Source of the DNA: Sunxiuqinia sp963677175
GTDB lineage: Bacteria > Bacteroidota > Bacteroidia > Bacteroidales > Prolixibacteraceae
Direction: 5' to 3'
DNA: 64,000 bases
Assembly (NCBI GenBank): GCA_963677175.2
Contig: CAXXES010000004.1
Coordinates: forward strand, 868,001-932,000
Shown here one piece after another: positions 1 through 9,368 of this stretch (position 1 is its first letter; every line of letters begins with the position of its first letter). The position numbers and the translations under genes were made by a program. The notes under the pieces were generated by a model, which was not told the origin of the DNA, did not search any database, and worked only from the letters and a program-made list of their open reading frames with translations.

Positions 1-48
1 TTTTTATACGACCAAAAGATACTTCTTTTCAGTTAGAATGTTGATATT

Positions 49-56
49 TAGCTTTG
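49..56 (+). promoter_or_regulatory. Candidate promoter -7 box for rlmH
   Basis: TAGCTTTG matches the Bacteroidota -7 consensus TAnnTTTG, about 60 bp before the rlmH start. No clear TTTG box lies 19 bp upstream, so this is a single-element match. Confidence 0.45.
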
Positions 57-114
57 CTTTTAGGTTTGAAAAATAATATGAACAGGCAGCCTCTGCTGTC
101 CCAAATTGTGCAGT

Positions 115-588
115 GTGAAGATTAAATTGGTTGTGATCGGAAAAACGGATGAGCGGTATTTAAAGGATGGGATTGAAAATTACCACAAACGGATTCCGTA
201 TTATCTTCCCTTTGAATATCAGGTCATCTTAGATGTGAAGAATACCCGGAAACTTTCTGAAGATCAACAAAAAGAAAAAGAAGGTGAGTTGATTTTGACT
301 CAGCTTAAAGCCGGCGATGAGTTGATTTTACTTGATGAGCGGGGGCAAACATTTCGGTCGGCAGAATTTGCACGATTTTTGGAGAAGAAGATGCTTGGAG
401 GGTTGAAGACCTTGATTTTTGTTATTGGGGGTCCTTACGGATTTTCGGATGCGGTGTACCAGAAGGCTGCCGGAAAAGTGAGTTTGTCAAAAATGACCTT
501 CTCGCACCAGTTAGTCCGGCTTATTTTCAGTGAGCAGTTGTATCGGGCATTAACTATCTTGAAGGGTGAACCTTATCATCACGAATAA
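115..588 (+). CDS. rlmH: 23S rRNA (pseudouridine1915-N3)-methyltransferase RlmH
   Basis: SPOUT-class methyltransferase that methylates pseudouridine 1915 in helix 69 of 23S rRNA on the 70S ribosome, using S-adenosylmethionine. The protein is 157 aa, the normal family size. The SAM-binding glycine motif is visible (VIGGPYGF), and the C-terminus has the family signature LSKMTFSHQLVR followed by EPYHHE. I chose the GTG at 115 because it gives the typical N-terminus MKIKLVVIGKT. A TTG at 106 would add three residues that the family lacks. The next gene, a histidine kinase, begins 18 bp after the stop, so the two may be cotranscribed. Confidence 0.95.
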   Translation: MKIKLVVIGKTDERYLKDGIENYHKRIPYYLPFEYQVILDVKNTRKLSEDQQKEKEGELILTQLKAGDELILLDERGQTFRSAEFARFLEKKMLGGLKTLIFVIGGPYGFSDAVYQKAAGKVSLSKMTFSHQLVRLIFSEQLYRALTILKGEPYHHE

Positions 589-606
589 TTGATCTTAAGC
601 CAGCTT

Positions 607-3600
607 ATGGAAAACATCAAAAAATACAGTTTCCTTATTCTTTCACTTGCTTTTTTTGTCTTTGCATTTTTCCTTGAGCATCATGTCCTGCATCATCATC
701 CGGAAGTGAAGTTAATTAATCGGTTTGAACGGAAACTGAATGAACAAAAACAAGTGTTGAGCGATCAACTGGATGAGATTGAGCAAATCATGACCAGTGC
801 TGATTTTGACGGGAACTTTCAATCTGAGTTTTTTCCTTATTCTTCGCTGTACTCCGATCACGGACTTGGGTTTGTGGTGTTAAACGGCAATGAAATCATT
901 TATTGGTCGCACAATCACTTTTCGTTTACTAGCCGGTTTTCGGGCAAAATGGCGACACAGGAGCTGCTGGCCTTGCCGAACGGCACCTACCTGGGCATTA
1001 ACCGGCAGGTGGATACGCTGAATGTGATTGGTTTAATTCATATCAAGGATATTTACAGCATCGAGAACCAATACATCAGGAATGAGTTTGCTGAGCCCTT
1101 TGTGTTGCCAGAAAGCTTCGTTATTCAACGTGAAAAATCAGCTTATAATCTTCCGGTGCGCGATGAAGTGGGTAATTATTTGTTTTCGGTGCTTCCGTCC
1201 GGAAAAATAAAATGTACCAATGCCCAGCTCTTACTTCCGGCTGCCCTATTTGTGTTGGGTTTTATATTCCTGTTGATTTTTATACGGAAAATGGTTCTGC
1301 ATTTCCGGCACGAAGATTTTCTAATGCGGGTCATCATCCTGGGGTTGTCACTTTTCGGTTTTTACTGGATTCATATTTTATTCCGGCTACCCCGCTTGGG
1401 CTATGCTTTCGAATTATTTGGTCCCTCGCTTTACGCGTATTCGTTTTGGCTTCCTTCCTTAGGTGATTTACTTGTGTTGGCGGTTTTGTCTTTTTTTTGG
1501 AGCATGAATTTTGTTCATGAATTTTCCTATTCGAAGGGGCAAAACCGGACGGAGATTTTTTTAGCTTACTTTTTCAGTTTGTTTGTTTATTTGTTCGCCA
1601 ATTATTTGATTGGAAACCTCATTCAAAACAGCAGTATTTCTTTTCAATTGAACCGAATTGACGATGTGGATCAGTATAGTGTGATTGGATTTATCATTAT
1701 CGCCGTGCTCTTTTTCTCCGCTTTTCTGATCAACCTGAAAATTGTAGAATCCAGTATGCGTTATCTTTCAAAAAAGCGCTTTCTGTGGGTTCACCTTTTA
1801 TTGATCTTCGTTTTTGTTGGCTTGGCGGCTCATTATAAAAACAGTTATCTGTATATGATTTGCCTGTTTTTATTGACCAACTTTTCGGTTTTTGCGCTTG
1901 AAAACACACACTTTAAAAAGCATTCTATTTCGTATATCATCTATTTTGTATCGCTTTTTGCTTTTTTTACGCTGATTAATATTCAGTACTTCAACAAGCA
2001 GCGTACGATAGAAAGCCAGAGGTTGATGACAGTTACGCTCAATTCTGAACATGATCCGGCTGCCGAAATTTTCCTGACGGATATTCAGCAGGAGTTGAGC
2101 GTCGATTCGGTTATTCCGTATTTGTTATCGACGACTTACCAAGAACTGGAGAACTATCTGGAGCGACAGTACTTTGGAGGCTATTTCCGGAAATACGATT
2201 TAAAAATCATCTTATGTAGTGGCTCTGATAGCTTGTTAGTTGAGCCAGAAAACGAGTGGGTCCCCTGTTTTCCGTTTTTTGAGGAGATGATTGAGACCTC
2301 AGGAACCCGGATTCCGGGAACCAACTTTTACTTCATGGATAATCTGAACGGCCGGATTTCTTATATGGGGCGGATTTTTTATCCTTTGTCGGCCGATTCA
2401 CTTGGAACATCGGTATTTTTTGAGCTCAATTCGCGGTTGCTCCCTGAAGGTGCAGGTTTCCCTGAATTACTGCTGGATCGGTCGATGGCCAAACCTTATC
2501 GCTACCGCCATTTTTCGTATGCCAAGTATTTTAATCATGAGTTGGTGACGCTGAGTGGTGATTACCAGTATAATTACTACATCGACTCGTATGATGTGCG
2601 GACCGATAGCTCGGAGTTTTTTCTTGCCAAGTGGGATGGTTACGATCATTTGATTCACGATCTTGGGAAAGGTAATTTTATTATTGTTAGCGGTAAAACA
2701 TTTGAGGTGATGGACTATCTGATTTCATTTCCTTACCTTTTTGTTTTCTACTTTGTGTTTATACTGCTGGTTGTTTTTGGCGGTAATTCATCATTTCGAA
2801 AAAAGGCGAAACTCTACGATTTGAAATTCAAAATACAGGCGGCAATCATTACGGTTGTGCTGGCTTCGCTTTTTGTTGTGGCCGGCGGTACAATTTATTA
2901 TAATATTCAGGAATATGAAAACCGGCATCAGGATGATCTGAACGAGAAACTGAAATCGATTAGCGAGGAGATCGGAATGAACCTGAACGATGTGCATGAG
3001 TTGTCGCCGGATTTGGTTGATTGGCTGTGGCGCGAACTGAATAAGTTGTCGATTGTTTTTCGCACGGATATCAATGTTTTTGGGGTGAATGGAGAGTTGA
3101 TTGCCTCGTCGCGTCCCGAGCTGTATTTACGCGGTATTATTTCGAACCGGATGAATGCGGATGCGTATTATGAGTTGATTGAAAACTATCAGATAAGCTA
3201 CTCGCAACCGGAACGCATCGGCGATTTGTCGTATCTGTCGGTTTATGAGCCAATTATTAATGACATGGGCGATTACTTGGGCTTTATCAACCTGCCTTAT
3301 TTTACGCGGGGCGATGAACTGAAGCAGGAAATATCGACGTTCATTGTCGCTTTCATCAATTTATATGTGCTGTTGTTTTTGGCCAGCGTGCTTGTCGCAG
3401 TGTTGCTTGCCGATCAGATTACTCGCCCATTGAGCATGGTGCGCGAAAAACTGAAGGGGATTCAGCTGGTGAAAAAGAACGAGCAGATTAGCTACCAGCG
3501 CGATGATGAGATTGGCGCGCTGATTAAGGAATACAATCGCAAAGTGGAAGAGTTGGCCGAGAGCGCCGAGTTACTGGCCCGGACGGAACGGGAACTGGCC

Positions 3601-4269
3601 TGGCGCGAAATGGCGAAGCAGGTAGCCCACGAAATCAAGAATCCGCTGACTCCAATGAAGCTCAATATTCAGTACCTGCAACGTGCAAAAAAAGAAAAGG
3701 GAGCCCATTTTGATGAGTACTTTGAACGGGTGACGCGAACCTTGATTGAGCAAATTGATACCTTGTCGGATATTGCAACTGAGTTTTCCAACTTTGCCAA
3801 AATTCCGAAGGCTCGAAACGAAGTTTTCAACCTGGCCAAGCAGTTAACTAAAGTAACCGAGCTGTTCGAATCAAGTACTTACATTGATTTGTCGGTTGAG
3901 TTGGATGAGCAGGAGGAATTGTTGGTTTACGCCGATCAGGAGCAGGTTTCGCGTGCGGTGGTTAACCTGATAAAAAATGCTATCCAGTCAATGCCACCAA
4001 AGCGAAGTGGAAAAGTGGAAGTTGTTCTGACAAAGAAAGATGATTGGGCTGTGATTTCAGTTCGCGATAATGGCACGGGGATTCCGGAAGACATTCGTCA
4101 GCAAATGTTTCAGCCCAACTTTACAACCAAGAGCAGTGGAATGGGACTTGGCCTGGCCATTGTTAAAAAGATCATTGAAAATGCGCGTGGGAACATTTGG
4201 TTTGAAACGGAGCTGGACAAAGGTTCCACCTTCTATGTCGAACTTCCGTTGTATCAAGATAATCGTTGA
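607..4269 (+). CDS. Large multi-pass membrane sensor histidine kinase (NtrY-like)
   Basis: A 1220-aa sensor kinase. It has one membrane segment near residues 8-24, an extracytoplasmic region, a hydrophobic block of many segments at about 205-460, a second extracytoplasmic region, further segments near 690-760, a third extracytoplasmic domain, and a last segment near 925-950. HAMP, HisKA and HATPase modules follow. The H-box HEIKNPLTPMKL has the phospho-acceptor His1008 and is typical of NtrY-type kinases. The N box (NLIKNAIQ), G1 (DNGTGI) and G2 (GMGLGLAIV) are intact. No response regulator is adjacent, so it is an orphan kinase and its signal is unknown. The start is ATG 607. A TTG at 589 directly after the rlmH stop is an alternative. 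Confidence 0.9.
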   Translation: MENIKKYSFLILSLAFFVFAFFLEHHVLHHHPEVKLINRFERKLNEQKQVLSDQLDEIEQIMTSADFDGNFQSEFFPYSSLYSDHGLGFVVLNGNEIIYWSHNHFSFTSRFSGKMATQELLALPNGTYLGINRQVDTLNVIGLIHIKDIYSIENQYIRNEFAEPFVLPESFVIQREKSAYNLPVRDEVGNYLFSVLPSGKIKCTNAQLLLPAALFVLGFIFLLIFIRKMVLHFRHEDFLMRVIILGLSLFGFYWIHILFRLPRLGYAFELFGPSLYAYSFWLPSLGDLLVLAVLSFFWSMNFVHEFSYSKGQNRTEIFLAYFFSLFVYLFANYLIGNLIQNSSISFQLNRIDDVDQYSVIGFIIIAVLFFSAFLINLKIVESSMRYLSKKRFLWVHLLLIFVFVGLAAHYKNSYLYMICLFLLTNFSVFALENTHFKKHSISYIIYFVSLFAFFTLINIQYFNKQRTIESQRLMTVTLNSEHDPAAEIFLTDIQQELSVDSVIPYLLSTTYQELENYLERQYFGGYFRKYDLKIILCSGSDSLLVEPENEWVPCFPFFEEMIETSGTRIPGTNFYFMDNLNGRISYMGRIFYPLSADSLGTSVFFELNSRLLPEGAGFPELLLDRSMAKPYRYRHFSYAKYFNHELVTLSGDYQYNYYIDSYDVRTDSSEFFLAKWDGYDHLIHDLGKGNFIIVSGKTFEVMDYLISFPYLFVFYFVFILLVVFGGNSSFRKKAKLYDLKFKIQAAIITVVLASLFVVAGGTIYYNIQEYENRHQDDLNEKLKSISEEIGMNLNDVHELSPDLVDWLWRELNKLSIVFRTDINVFGVNGELIASSRPELYLRGIISNRMNADAYYELIENYQISYSQPERIGDLSYLSVYEPIINDMGDYLGFINLPYFTRGDELKQEISTFIVAFINLYVLLFLASVLVAVLLADQITRPLSMVREKLKGIQLVKKNEQISYQRDDEIGALIKEYNRKVEELAESAELLARTERELAWREMAKQVAHEIKNPLTPMKLNIQYLQRAKKEKGAHFDEYFERVTRTLIEQIDTLSDIATEFSNFAKIPKARNEVFNLAKQLTKVTELFESSTYIDLSVELDEQEELLVYADQEQVSRAVVNLIKNAIQSMPPKRSGKVEVVLTKKDDWAVISVRDNGTGIPEDIRQQMFQPNFTTKSSGMGLGLAIVKKIIENARGNIWFETELDKGSTFYVELPLYQDNR

Positions 4270-4355
4270 TTTTCTGCTGTCTGCGTGTGCGATTTATTCC
4301 CAGGCATCCTAAGTTGTTTGCGAAGGCCTGTGGATTCTGATCTTCATCTGTTTTC

Positions 4356-5009
4356 CTACAATTCAGTGAGTGAAGTTAGTTGTAAAATTCCCAAACGTCT
4401 CAGTTTTTCTGAGGCTGCCATTCCATTGGGATTACAGCCGGGAAGGTCTTCGGGAATTTCCATCTTTAGCTTTTGGTAGTGTTTCACCCAGGTGGAATCA
4501 AAGTCGCCGCTTTCAGGATCTTTAAAAGTCATTGGATTCAAAGTAAAAATTGAATCTTTTTTAAAAGCCAGGTAAATGAATTCGGAGCAATAATGACTGG
4601 TGTCGGATAACACATAGCTGAAGTTGTAGGGTTTCCCGAGCAAACTTCTGGCTTTGGAAATAGCGTTGGGGATGGCAGCATGGTGAGCTTCCTGCAACCG
4701 GTACACCGAAACGAGCACTGAATCCCCGTCTGGCTGAGAGAATTTGGTCAACGAAATTTGGCAGGTGCCGCCAATGGGGCTGGCGTGCAGCACATAAACT
4801 GAATCGTTCTCAACAATTGCTAACCCGACATGCGAAAAATGGGTTTGCTTGTCGGTTTGAGTAACTTGGTCAATGGCTTGCGATAAGTTGCTTGAGGCGG
4901 TTTCCCGAAACAGCAGATCGCCTGTTTTAATTTGGTGCGGATTTAATTGCTGGGCTTCAGTATTGATGCTGACAGTCAGAAGTAGAAGGATGAATAATTG
5001 GAATTTCAT
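4356..5009 (-). CDS. Secreted YiiX/YebB-like papain-fold cysteine hydrolase
   Basis: A 217-aa protein with an N-terminal signal peptide (about 19 residues, ending near TEAQQ). It resembles the circularly permuted NlpC/P60 group (YiiX/YebB-like, DUF830), which act as amidases or thioesterases on cell-wall peptides or lipids. Visible hallmarks are GDLLFRE near the mature N-terminus, the histidine motif HFSHVGL (His60) and the cysteine motif YCSEF (Cys141). These would form the catalytic dyad in permuted order. The protein is predicted to be periplasmic. It is the last gene of a minus-strand run after arfB, 51 bp downstream. The substrate cannot be told from sequence. Confidence 0.8.
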   Translation of the reverse strand: MKFQLFILLLLTVSINTEAQQLNPHQIKTGDLLFRETASSNLSQAIDQVTQTDKQTHFSHVGLAIVENDSVYVLHASPIGGTCQISLTKFSQPDGDSVLVSVYRLQEAHHAAIPNAISKARSLLGKPYNFSYVLSDTSHYCSEFIYLAFKKDSIFTLNPMTFKDPESGDFDSTWVKHYQKLKMEIPEDLPGCNPNGMAASEKLRRLGILQLTSLTEL

Positions 5010-5060
5010 TTGCTTGTCAATTTTATCGGCATGTTTATCTTAGATTGCATCGGTCGTTTT

Positions 5061-5477
5061 TCATAAGTCAATTTTTCCCCGCCATTTCTTTTTTTCTCCG
5101 GTTTGTTTTTTCGAAGTAATGCGTTTTTCAACCGATGTACGCGTGGGTTTGGTTGCTCTTCGTCTCTTTATGGGTTGAAGGGCTTTTGCTAAAAGAGCAT
5201 AAAATTTTTCAATCGCAATTTCTTTGTTGCGTAGTTGCGATCGTTCTTTTTGACTGACAATGATCAAATCCCCTTCGGTTGTTAGCTTGTTTTCCAGTTT
5301 TTGCTGAAGAACTTCTTTTTGTTGATCAGTAAGAAGTTGTGAGTTTTCAATGTTGAAACGCAGCTTCACGCGCGAATCTACTTTATTGACATGTTGACCA
5401 CCCGGACCACTGCTACGCGAAGTGCGAAATAAAAATTCGCTGCTTAAATCGGGAATATGGACAGATTGTTTGGTCAT
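5061..5477 (-). CDS. arfB: Alternative ribosome-rescue factor ArfB (peptidyl-tRNA hydrolase)
   Basis: A 138-aa release-factor-like protein. It enters ribosomes stalled on mRNAs lacking a stop codon and hydrolyses the peptidyl-tRNA. The catalytic GGQ motif is at residues 26-28 within SSGPGGQHVNKV, the family signature. The C-terminal tail is very basic (repeated KKR/RK and KKKWRGK), as expected for the segment that lies in the empty mRNA channel. The ATG at 5477 is preferred over an upstream TTG at 5483. It starts 8 bp after the rhomboid stop codon, so it is probably translated from the same mRNA. Confidence 0.93.
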   Translation of the reverse strand: MTKQSVHIPDLSSEFLFRTSRSSGPGGQHVNKVDSRVKLRFNIENSQLLTDQQKEVLQQKLENKLTTEGDLIIVSQKERSQLRNKEIAIEKFYALLAKALQPIKRRRATKPTRTSVEKRITSKKQTGEKKKWRGKIDL

Positions 5478-5485
5478 AACCAAAA

Positions 5486-6358
5486 CTATTTTCCCATTTT
5501 GAAAAGCAATTCTTTTTCTACTTTGGTGAGTGAGTCGTAGCCCGATTTGCTGATTTTCTCCAGCACCCGGTTAATTTCCTCCTGCTTGAGGTTCCGTTGC
5601 CGGTTGTACTCGACATCGTCAATAGCTGTTCCTTTGTAAGTCACCTTAATTTTTTGTTTAGGCTTAAACAGTTTTTCTCCTTTGTCCAAAATACTTGAGA
5701 CGCCTTTGGTGAGATCCTTGTTTTTTCTGTATTGTAAAACAAAGAGCATGCCCATAAACGCGCCACCCAGATGCGCCAAATTGCCTCCGGCATTGGACGA
5801 AGCAATTCCGATCACATACATGGCCAACGAAACCAAGGCTATGTATTTCATTCGAACCGGTCCGATAAACAACAGGTTGATGTCATGGTTCGGCGCCCAC
5901 ATAGCAACAGCGATGACTATGGCAATAACTGATGCTGAAGCTCCCAATAGCCTCGAAAAAACAACCATTTCAGTAAATGCAGGAAATAGATTATAAGCCG
6001 CAAGGAAAAAGATCCCACCGGCTAAGCCACCCAAGATGTAGATACCTACCAACTGTTTTGAGTTGAAATAGAACAAAAATATTTTGCCGAGCCAGTAAAG
6101 CCAAAGGATGTTGAACAGGATGTGCAAAAAGTCAAAATGCAGAAACATGTATGTGAAGAGCGTCCAGGGTTTATAAGCCAGTTGGTTGATGTCGGCTGGA
6201 AGCGCAAGCCAGTTGACCAGCGAAAAATCCTTGTTCAATAGGAAGAAGAAAACGTTGAGGATGCGGATAAACAAGAATACCCCCAAATTGATGTAGATCA
6301 AACGGGTAAGTACCGATCCTTTTTTGAATGATTCCTTTATTTCGTCGATAATACTCAT
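5486..6358 (-). CDS. Rhomboid family intramembrane serine protease (first copy)
   Basis: A 290-aa polytopic membrane protease. The GxSx motif is GASA with the predicted nucleophile Ser141. The partner His196 lies in NLAHLGG. The HxxxN motif of the second helix is present (HILFN). After the membrane domain comes a polar C-terminal tail of about 85 residues ending in a short conserved-looking helix (SLTKVEKELLFKMGK). It starts 9 bp after the stop of a second rhomboid gene and ends 8 bp before arfB, so it belongs to a mutL-rhomboid-rhomboid-arfB run. The ATG at 6358 is preferred to a GTG at 6364. Substrates are unknown. Confidence 0.9.
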   Translation of the reverse strand: MSIIDEIKESFKKGSVLTRLIYINLGVFLFIRILNVFFFLLNKDFSLVNWLALPADINQLAYKPWTLFTYMFLHFDFLHILFNILWLYWLGKIFLFYFNSKQLVGIYILGGLAGGIFFLAAYNLFPAFTEMVVFSRLLGASASVIAIVIAVAMWAPNHDINLLFIGPVRMKYIALVSLAMYVIGIASSNAGGNLAHLGGAFMGMLFVLQYRKNKDLTKGVSSILDKGEKLFKPKQKIKVTYKGTAIDDVEYNRQRNLKQEEINRVLEKISKSGYDSLTKVEKELLFKMGK

Positions 6359-6367
6359 AGTCACAGA

Positions 6368-7108
6368 TTAGTAGAAGTTTTGCGTATTTTTGTTCCAGTA
6401 ACGAATGAGCAGATACCCAAAAAGCATACCTCCCAAGTGGGCAAAATGGGCAACATTGCTTCCCGGACGCGACAAGCCCAGATACAATTCAATCAACCCG
6501 TAGCCAATCACAAAATATTTGGCTTTGATGGGGATAGGAGGAAACAGCAACATCAACTGCGTATTTGGGAATAACATTCCGAAACCCAACAAAACGCCGA
6601 ATACTGCACCGGAAGCTCCAACCGTTGGAGTATTTAAAAGTATCGTTAGTTTATCCATGAATTGGTTACCAAAGGATCTATTCATTTCCCAATGCTGAGC
6701 GCCAAATCTCATCACTTGATCAATCTGCTCGGGCGACATCTGCGATGTAACCGACTGGTATTCGATCCAATTGACAAAGGTGTGTAAGACAGCAGCCCCC
6801 AGGCCGGTTGCGAAATAATAGATAAAAAACCGCCGGGGACCCCAGACACTTTCCAAAATGCGCCCAAACATCCATAGGGCAAACATATTGAACAGGAGAT
6901 GTGTAAAGCCCCCGTGCATAAACATGTGAGAAACAATTTGATAAGGTTCAAACTTTGGCGACGCAAAGTAATGAAGCCCAAGGATCCGGCTGAGCTCAAT
7001 GCCCTGCATGCTCATGATGTAGGTTGCCAAAAGCATCAGCACATTAATAATGATCAGGTTTTTGACTACCGGAGGTATGGAGCTTAAGTTGGGTCTGAAA
7101 TTCTGCAT
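6368..7108 (-). CDS. Rhomboid family intramembrane serine protease (second copy)
   Basis: A 246-aa polytopic membrane protease with canonical rhomboid motifs: HLLFN in the second helix, GASGAVFG with the predicted nucleophile Ser166, and AHLGG with His224. It differs clearly from the neighbouring rhomboid in its catalytic loop (GASG against GASA) and in lacking a long tail, so the two are probably specialised paralogues rather than a recent duplication. The ATG at 7108 gives MQNFRPNL. The longer open frame to 7147 would add a stretch of no clear function. The gene lies 82 bp downstream of mutL on the same strand. Confidence 0.92.
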   Translation of the reverse strand: MQNFRPNLSSIPPVVKNLIIINVLMLLATYIMSMQGIELSRILGLHYFASPKFEPYQIVSHMFMHGGFTHLLFNMFALWMFGRILESVWGPRRFFIYYFATGLGAAVLHTFVNWIEYQSVTSQMSPEQIDQVMRFGAQHWEMNRSFGNQFMDKLTILLNTPTVGASGAVFGVLLGFGMLFPNTQLMLLFPPIPIKAKYFVIGYGLIELYLGLSRPGSNVAHFAHLGGMLFGYLLIRYWNKNTQNFY

Positions 7109-7190
7109 AGTTGAAAATTTAGATGCTGGTAGCAAGAGCCACGCCAAAAGTTGTTTTCAATACAAAGTAAGCAATTCTATAGACAATTTG

Positions 7191-9038
7191 TCACTTCAAA
7201 AGTTTTTCGAAATGTTCAATGGGAATAATTGTTAACACTTGCTTGCCTGTGGGCGAAAAGTTGGGGGTAGAACAGGCAAATAGTTGATCAATTAATTGGT
7301 TTATTTCCTCCTGCTTCAAATTGTAGCCATACGAAATAGCCGAAGCCCGGGCAAGCGAAGCAGCCACTTTTTCACGCGCTTTTTCCTTCAAGTCTGAGGC
7401 TGAGCTTTTCATATCCTCCAGTAAGGTTTCAATAACCGACAAGGGCGACGAATTGTCGAGCATCCCCGGGGTGCCATTGATGATGAAACTGTTGTTTCCA
7501 AAGTCGCGAATGTCAAAACCCAAAGCTTTTAAATCGTCCAAAACCGATCGAAGCAACTCCGCATCAGCTGCGTTCAAATCAAAGGTGTGTGGAAACAACT
7601 GTTGCTGGCTGACCGTTTCATTGCTTTCAATGACGGCCATAAAGTTTTCGAAAAGAATACGTTCGTGCGCCCGTTTCTGATCAATAACCATCAGTCCCGA
7701 TTTCACTGGTGTCAGGATGTATTTGTTTTTAAACTGAATGAAGGTTTTCCCGGAAAACGTTTCTTTGTGCCGAATTTCACCCGATGTTTCTTCCGGTTGC
7801 GAAACTGGGAGCTCGTCAGCCGGTTTCGCTTTTTCAAAATCCTGGTACAGTTTTTCCCAATGTTGGGTTTGCGATTGATCCTTTGGAGAAGAGGAATAGG
7901 AGCTGCTACCTGATTGTTTTTTCTCCGAATCAAACGGGTTATAGGTGGGATCGATCTTGATTTGTGGCGGGCGGATGTCACCCGTGTTTTTGGATGCCAC
8001 CGGAATATCAAGGCTGCCGGCCTGATCAAAATCAATGGAAGGAACCACATTGTGTTTTCCCAGCGATTCGCGTACCGTAGCTTTTATCATTTGCCAGATG
8101 GCCGATTCATTTTCAAACTTGATTTCTGTTTTTGTGGGGTGAATGTTGATGTCGATATTCTCTGGATTCACTTCGAAAAACAAAAAGTAGGACGGGATGC
8201 TGTCGGGCGGTAGAATCTTTTCATAAGCCTGCATCACTGCCTTGTGAAAAAACGGGTGGCGCATAAACCGTTTGTTGACGAAGAAAAATTGTTCGCCAAA
8301 CGTTTTTCGGGCGTGCTTGGGGTGGCCAATGTAGCCAGTTATTTTCACCAGGCTGGTGTCGGTGTTCACTGGAATCAGGTTTTGCGTGCTGTTTTTGCCA
8401 AACAGCGCTACAACTCGCTTGCGAATGTTGTCTTGTCCCAGTTCGTAAACCGGTTGCTGGTTGTGAATTAGCGAAAAGGCAACGTCAGGATTTGCCAACG
8501 CTACGCGCTGTATTTCGTTGATGATGTGTTTCAGTTCGGCTGCATTCGATTTTAAAAACTTGCGCCGGGCAGGAACGTTGAAAAACAGGTTTTTCACTAG
8601 AAAATTGGTGCCGTTGGCACAGCTGGTGGCTTCCTGCTTCAGCACGTTCGACCCACAAATATGGATCATCGTGCCAATTTCCTGATCATGTTGCTTGGTG
8701 TGCAGTTCTACATCGGCAATGGCGGCGATTGATGCCAGCGCTTCGCCCCGGAAACCCATGGTGCGAATGGCAAATAAGTCATTCGCCGCCTTGATTTTTG
8801 AGGTGGCGTGCCGTTCAAAGGCCATGCGGGCATCGGTGTCCGACATGCCGCAGCCATTGTCACTTACTTGGATGAGTGTTCGCCCGGCATCTTTCAAATT
8901 AATTTTAATTTGTGATGCTCCGGCATCAATGGCATTTTCTACCAGTTCTTTGACAACTGATGCGGGGCGTTGAATAACTTCGCCGGCAGCAATCTGGTTG
9001 GCAACCGAATCGGGAAGTAGTTGAATGATATCAGACAC
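7191..9038 (-). CDS. mutL: DNA mismatch repair protein MutL
   Basis: A 615-aa MutL that couples MutS mismatch recognition to strand incision and repair. The N-terminal GHKL ATPase is complete: ELVENAIDAGA, DNGCGM, GFRGEALASI and GTNFLVKNLFFNVPAR. A Ser/Gln-rich linker (about 350-420) leads to the C-terminal dimerisation domain. There the usual endonuclease motif DQHA(x)2E(x)4E reads DQKRAHERILFE from residue 453, so the metal-binding His is replaced by Lys. The C-terminal CPHGRP-like motif reads CSTPNFSPTGK. Nicking activity may therefore be altered. A small membrane-protein gene lies 9 bp upstream, and two rhomboid genes follow. Confidence 0.96.
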   Translation of the reverse strand: MSDIIQLLPDSVANQIAAGEVIQRPASVVKELVENAIDAGASQIKINLKDAGRTLIQVSDNGCGMSDTDARMAFERHATSKIKAANDLFAIRTMGFRGEALASIAAIADVELHTKQHDQEIGTMIHICGSNVLKQEATSCANGTNFLVKNLFFNVPARRKFLKSNAAELKHIINEIQRVALANPDVAFSLIHNQQPVYELGQDNIRKRVVALFGKNSTQNLIPVNTDTSLVKITGYIGHPKHARKTFGEQFFFVNKRFMRHPFFHKAVMQAYEKILPPDSIPSYFLFFEVNPENIDINIHPTKTEIKFENESAIWQMIKATVRESLGKHNVVPSIDFDQAGSLDIPVASKNTGDIRPPQIKIDPTYNPFDSEKKQSGSSSYSSSPKDQSQTQHWEKLYQDFEKAKPADELPVSQPEETSGEIRHKETFSGKTFIQFKNKYILTPVKSGLMVIDQKRAHERILFENFMAVIESNETVSQQQLFPHTFDLNAADAELLRSVLDDLKALGFDIRDFGNNSFIINGTPGMLDNSSPLSVIETLLEDMKSSASDLKEKAREKVAASLARASAISYGYNLKQEEINQLIDQLFACSTPNFSPTGKQVLTIIPIEHFEKLLK

Positions 9039-9047
9039 AGAAGATTT

Positions 9048-9344
9048 TTAAAATTTTAAAAACAGGTAAGCAGCAATCGATAAAACAACGATAAGTGTAA
9101 TCAACCGGGTGTTGGAACGGCGCTTAGCATTCGAGGCAGTTTTAGATGAATTGCCCATAGCCCGACGAAACTGTCCATGGATGTTGGGGCGGTAGTTTTT
9201 GTCAAACGTTTTTTTTTCATGAATACCCAATTCTTTTTTAATCCGGTCCTCACGGTTTTGCATTTCCTCTTTTTCTGGATCGTAATAGCGAAAAGGCATG
9301 CTGAAACGACGATGGTTGGGTAAATGAAAAAAATTACCGATCAT
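9048..9344 (-). CDS. Small conserved membrane-anchored protein of unknown function
   Basis: A 98-aa protein. It has a charged N-terminal part containing RYYDPEKEE followed by a basic/acidic helix (REDRIKKELG), a Ser/Asn/Arg-rich linker, and one C-terminal membrane segment (LITLIVVLSIAAYLFLKF). This would leave most of the protein in the cytoplasm as a tail-anchored product. It starts an apparent operon, with its stop 9 bp before the mutL start. I do not recognise a function. Similar short proteins next to mutL in Bacteroidota have at times been labelled riboflavin synthase beta subunit, which the sequence does not support. An internal ATG (MPFRYY) is an alternative start. Confidence 0.75.
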   Translation of the reverse strand: MIGNFFHLPNHRRFSMPFRYYDPEKEEMQNREDRIKKELGIHEKKTFDKNYRPNIHGQFRRAMGNSSKTASNAKRRSNTRLITLIVVLSIAAYLFLKF

Positions 9345-9368
9345 GATTTTAAATTATTGATTGACTCG

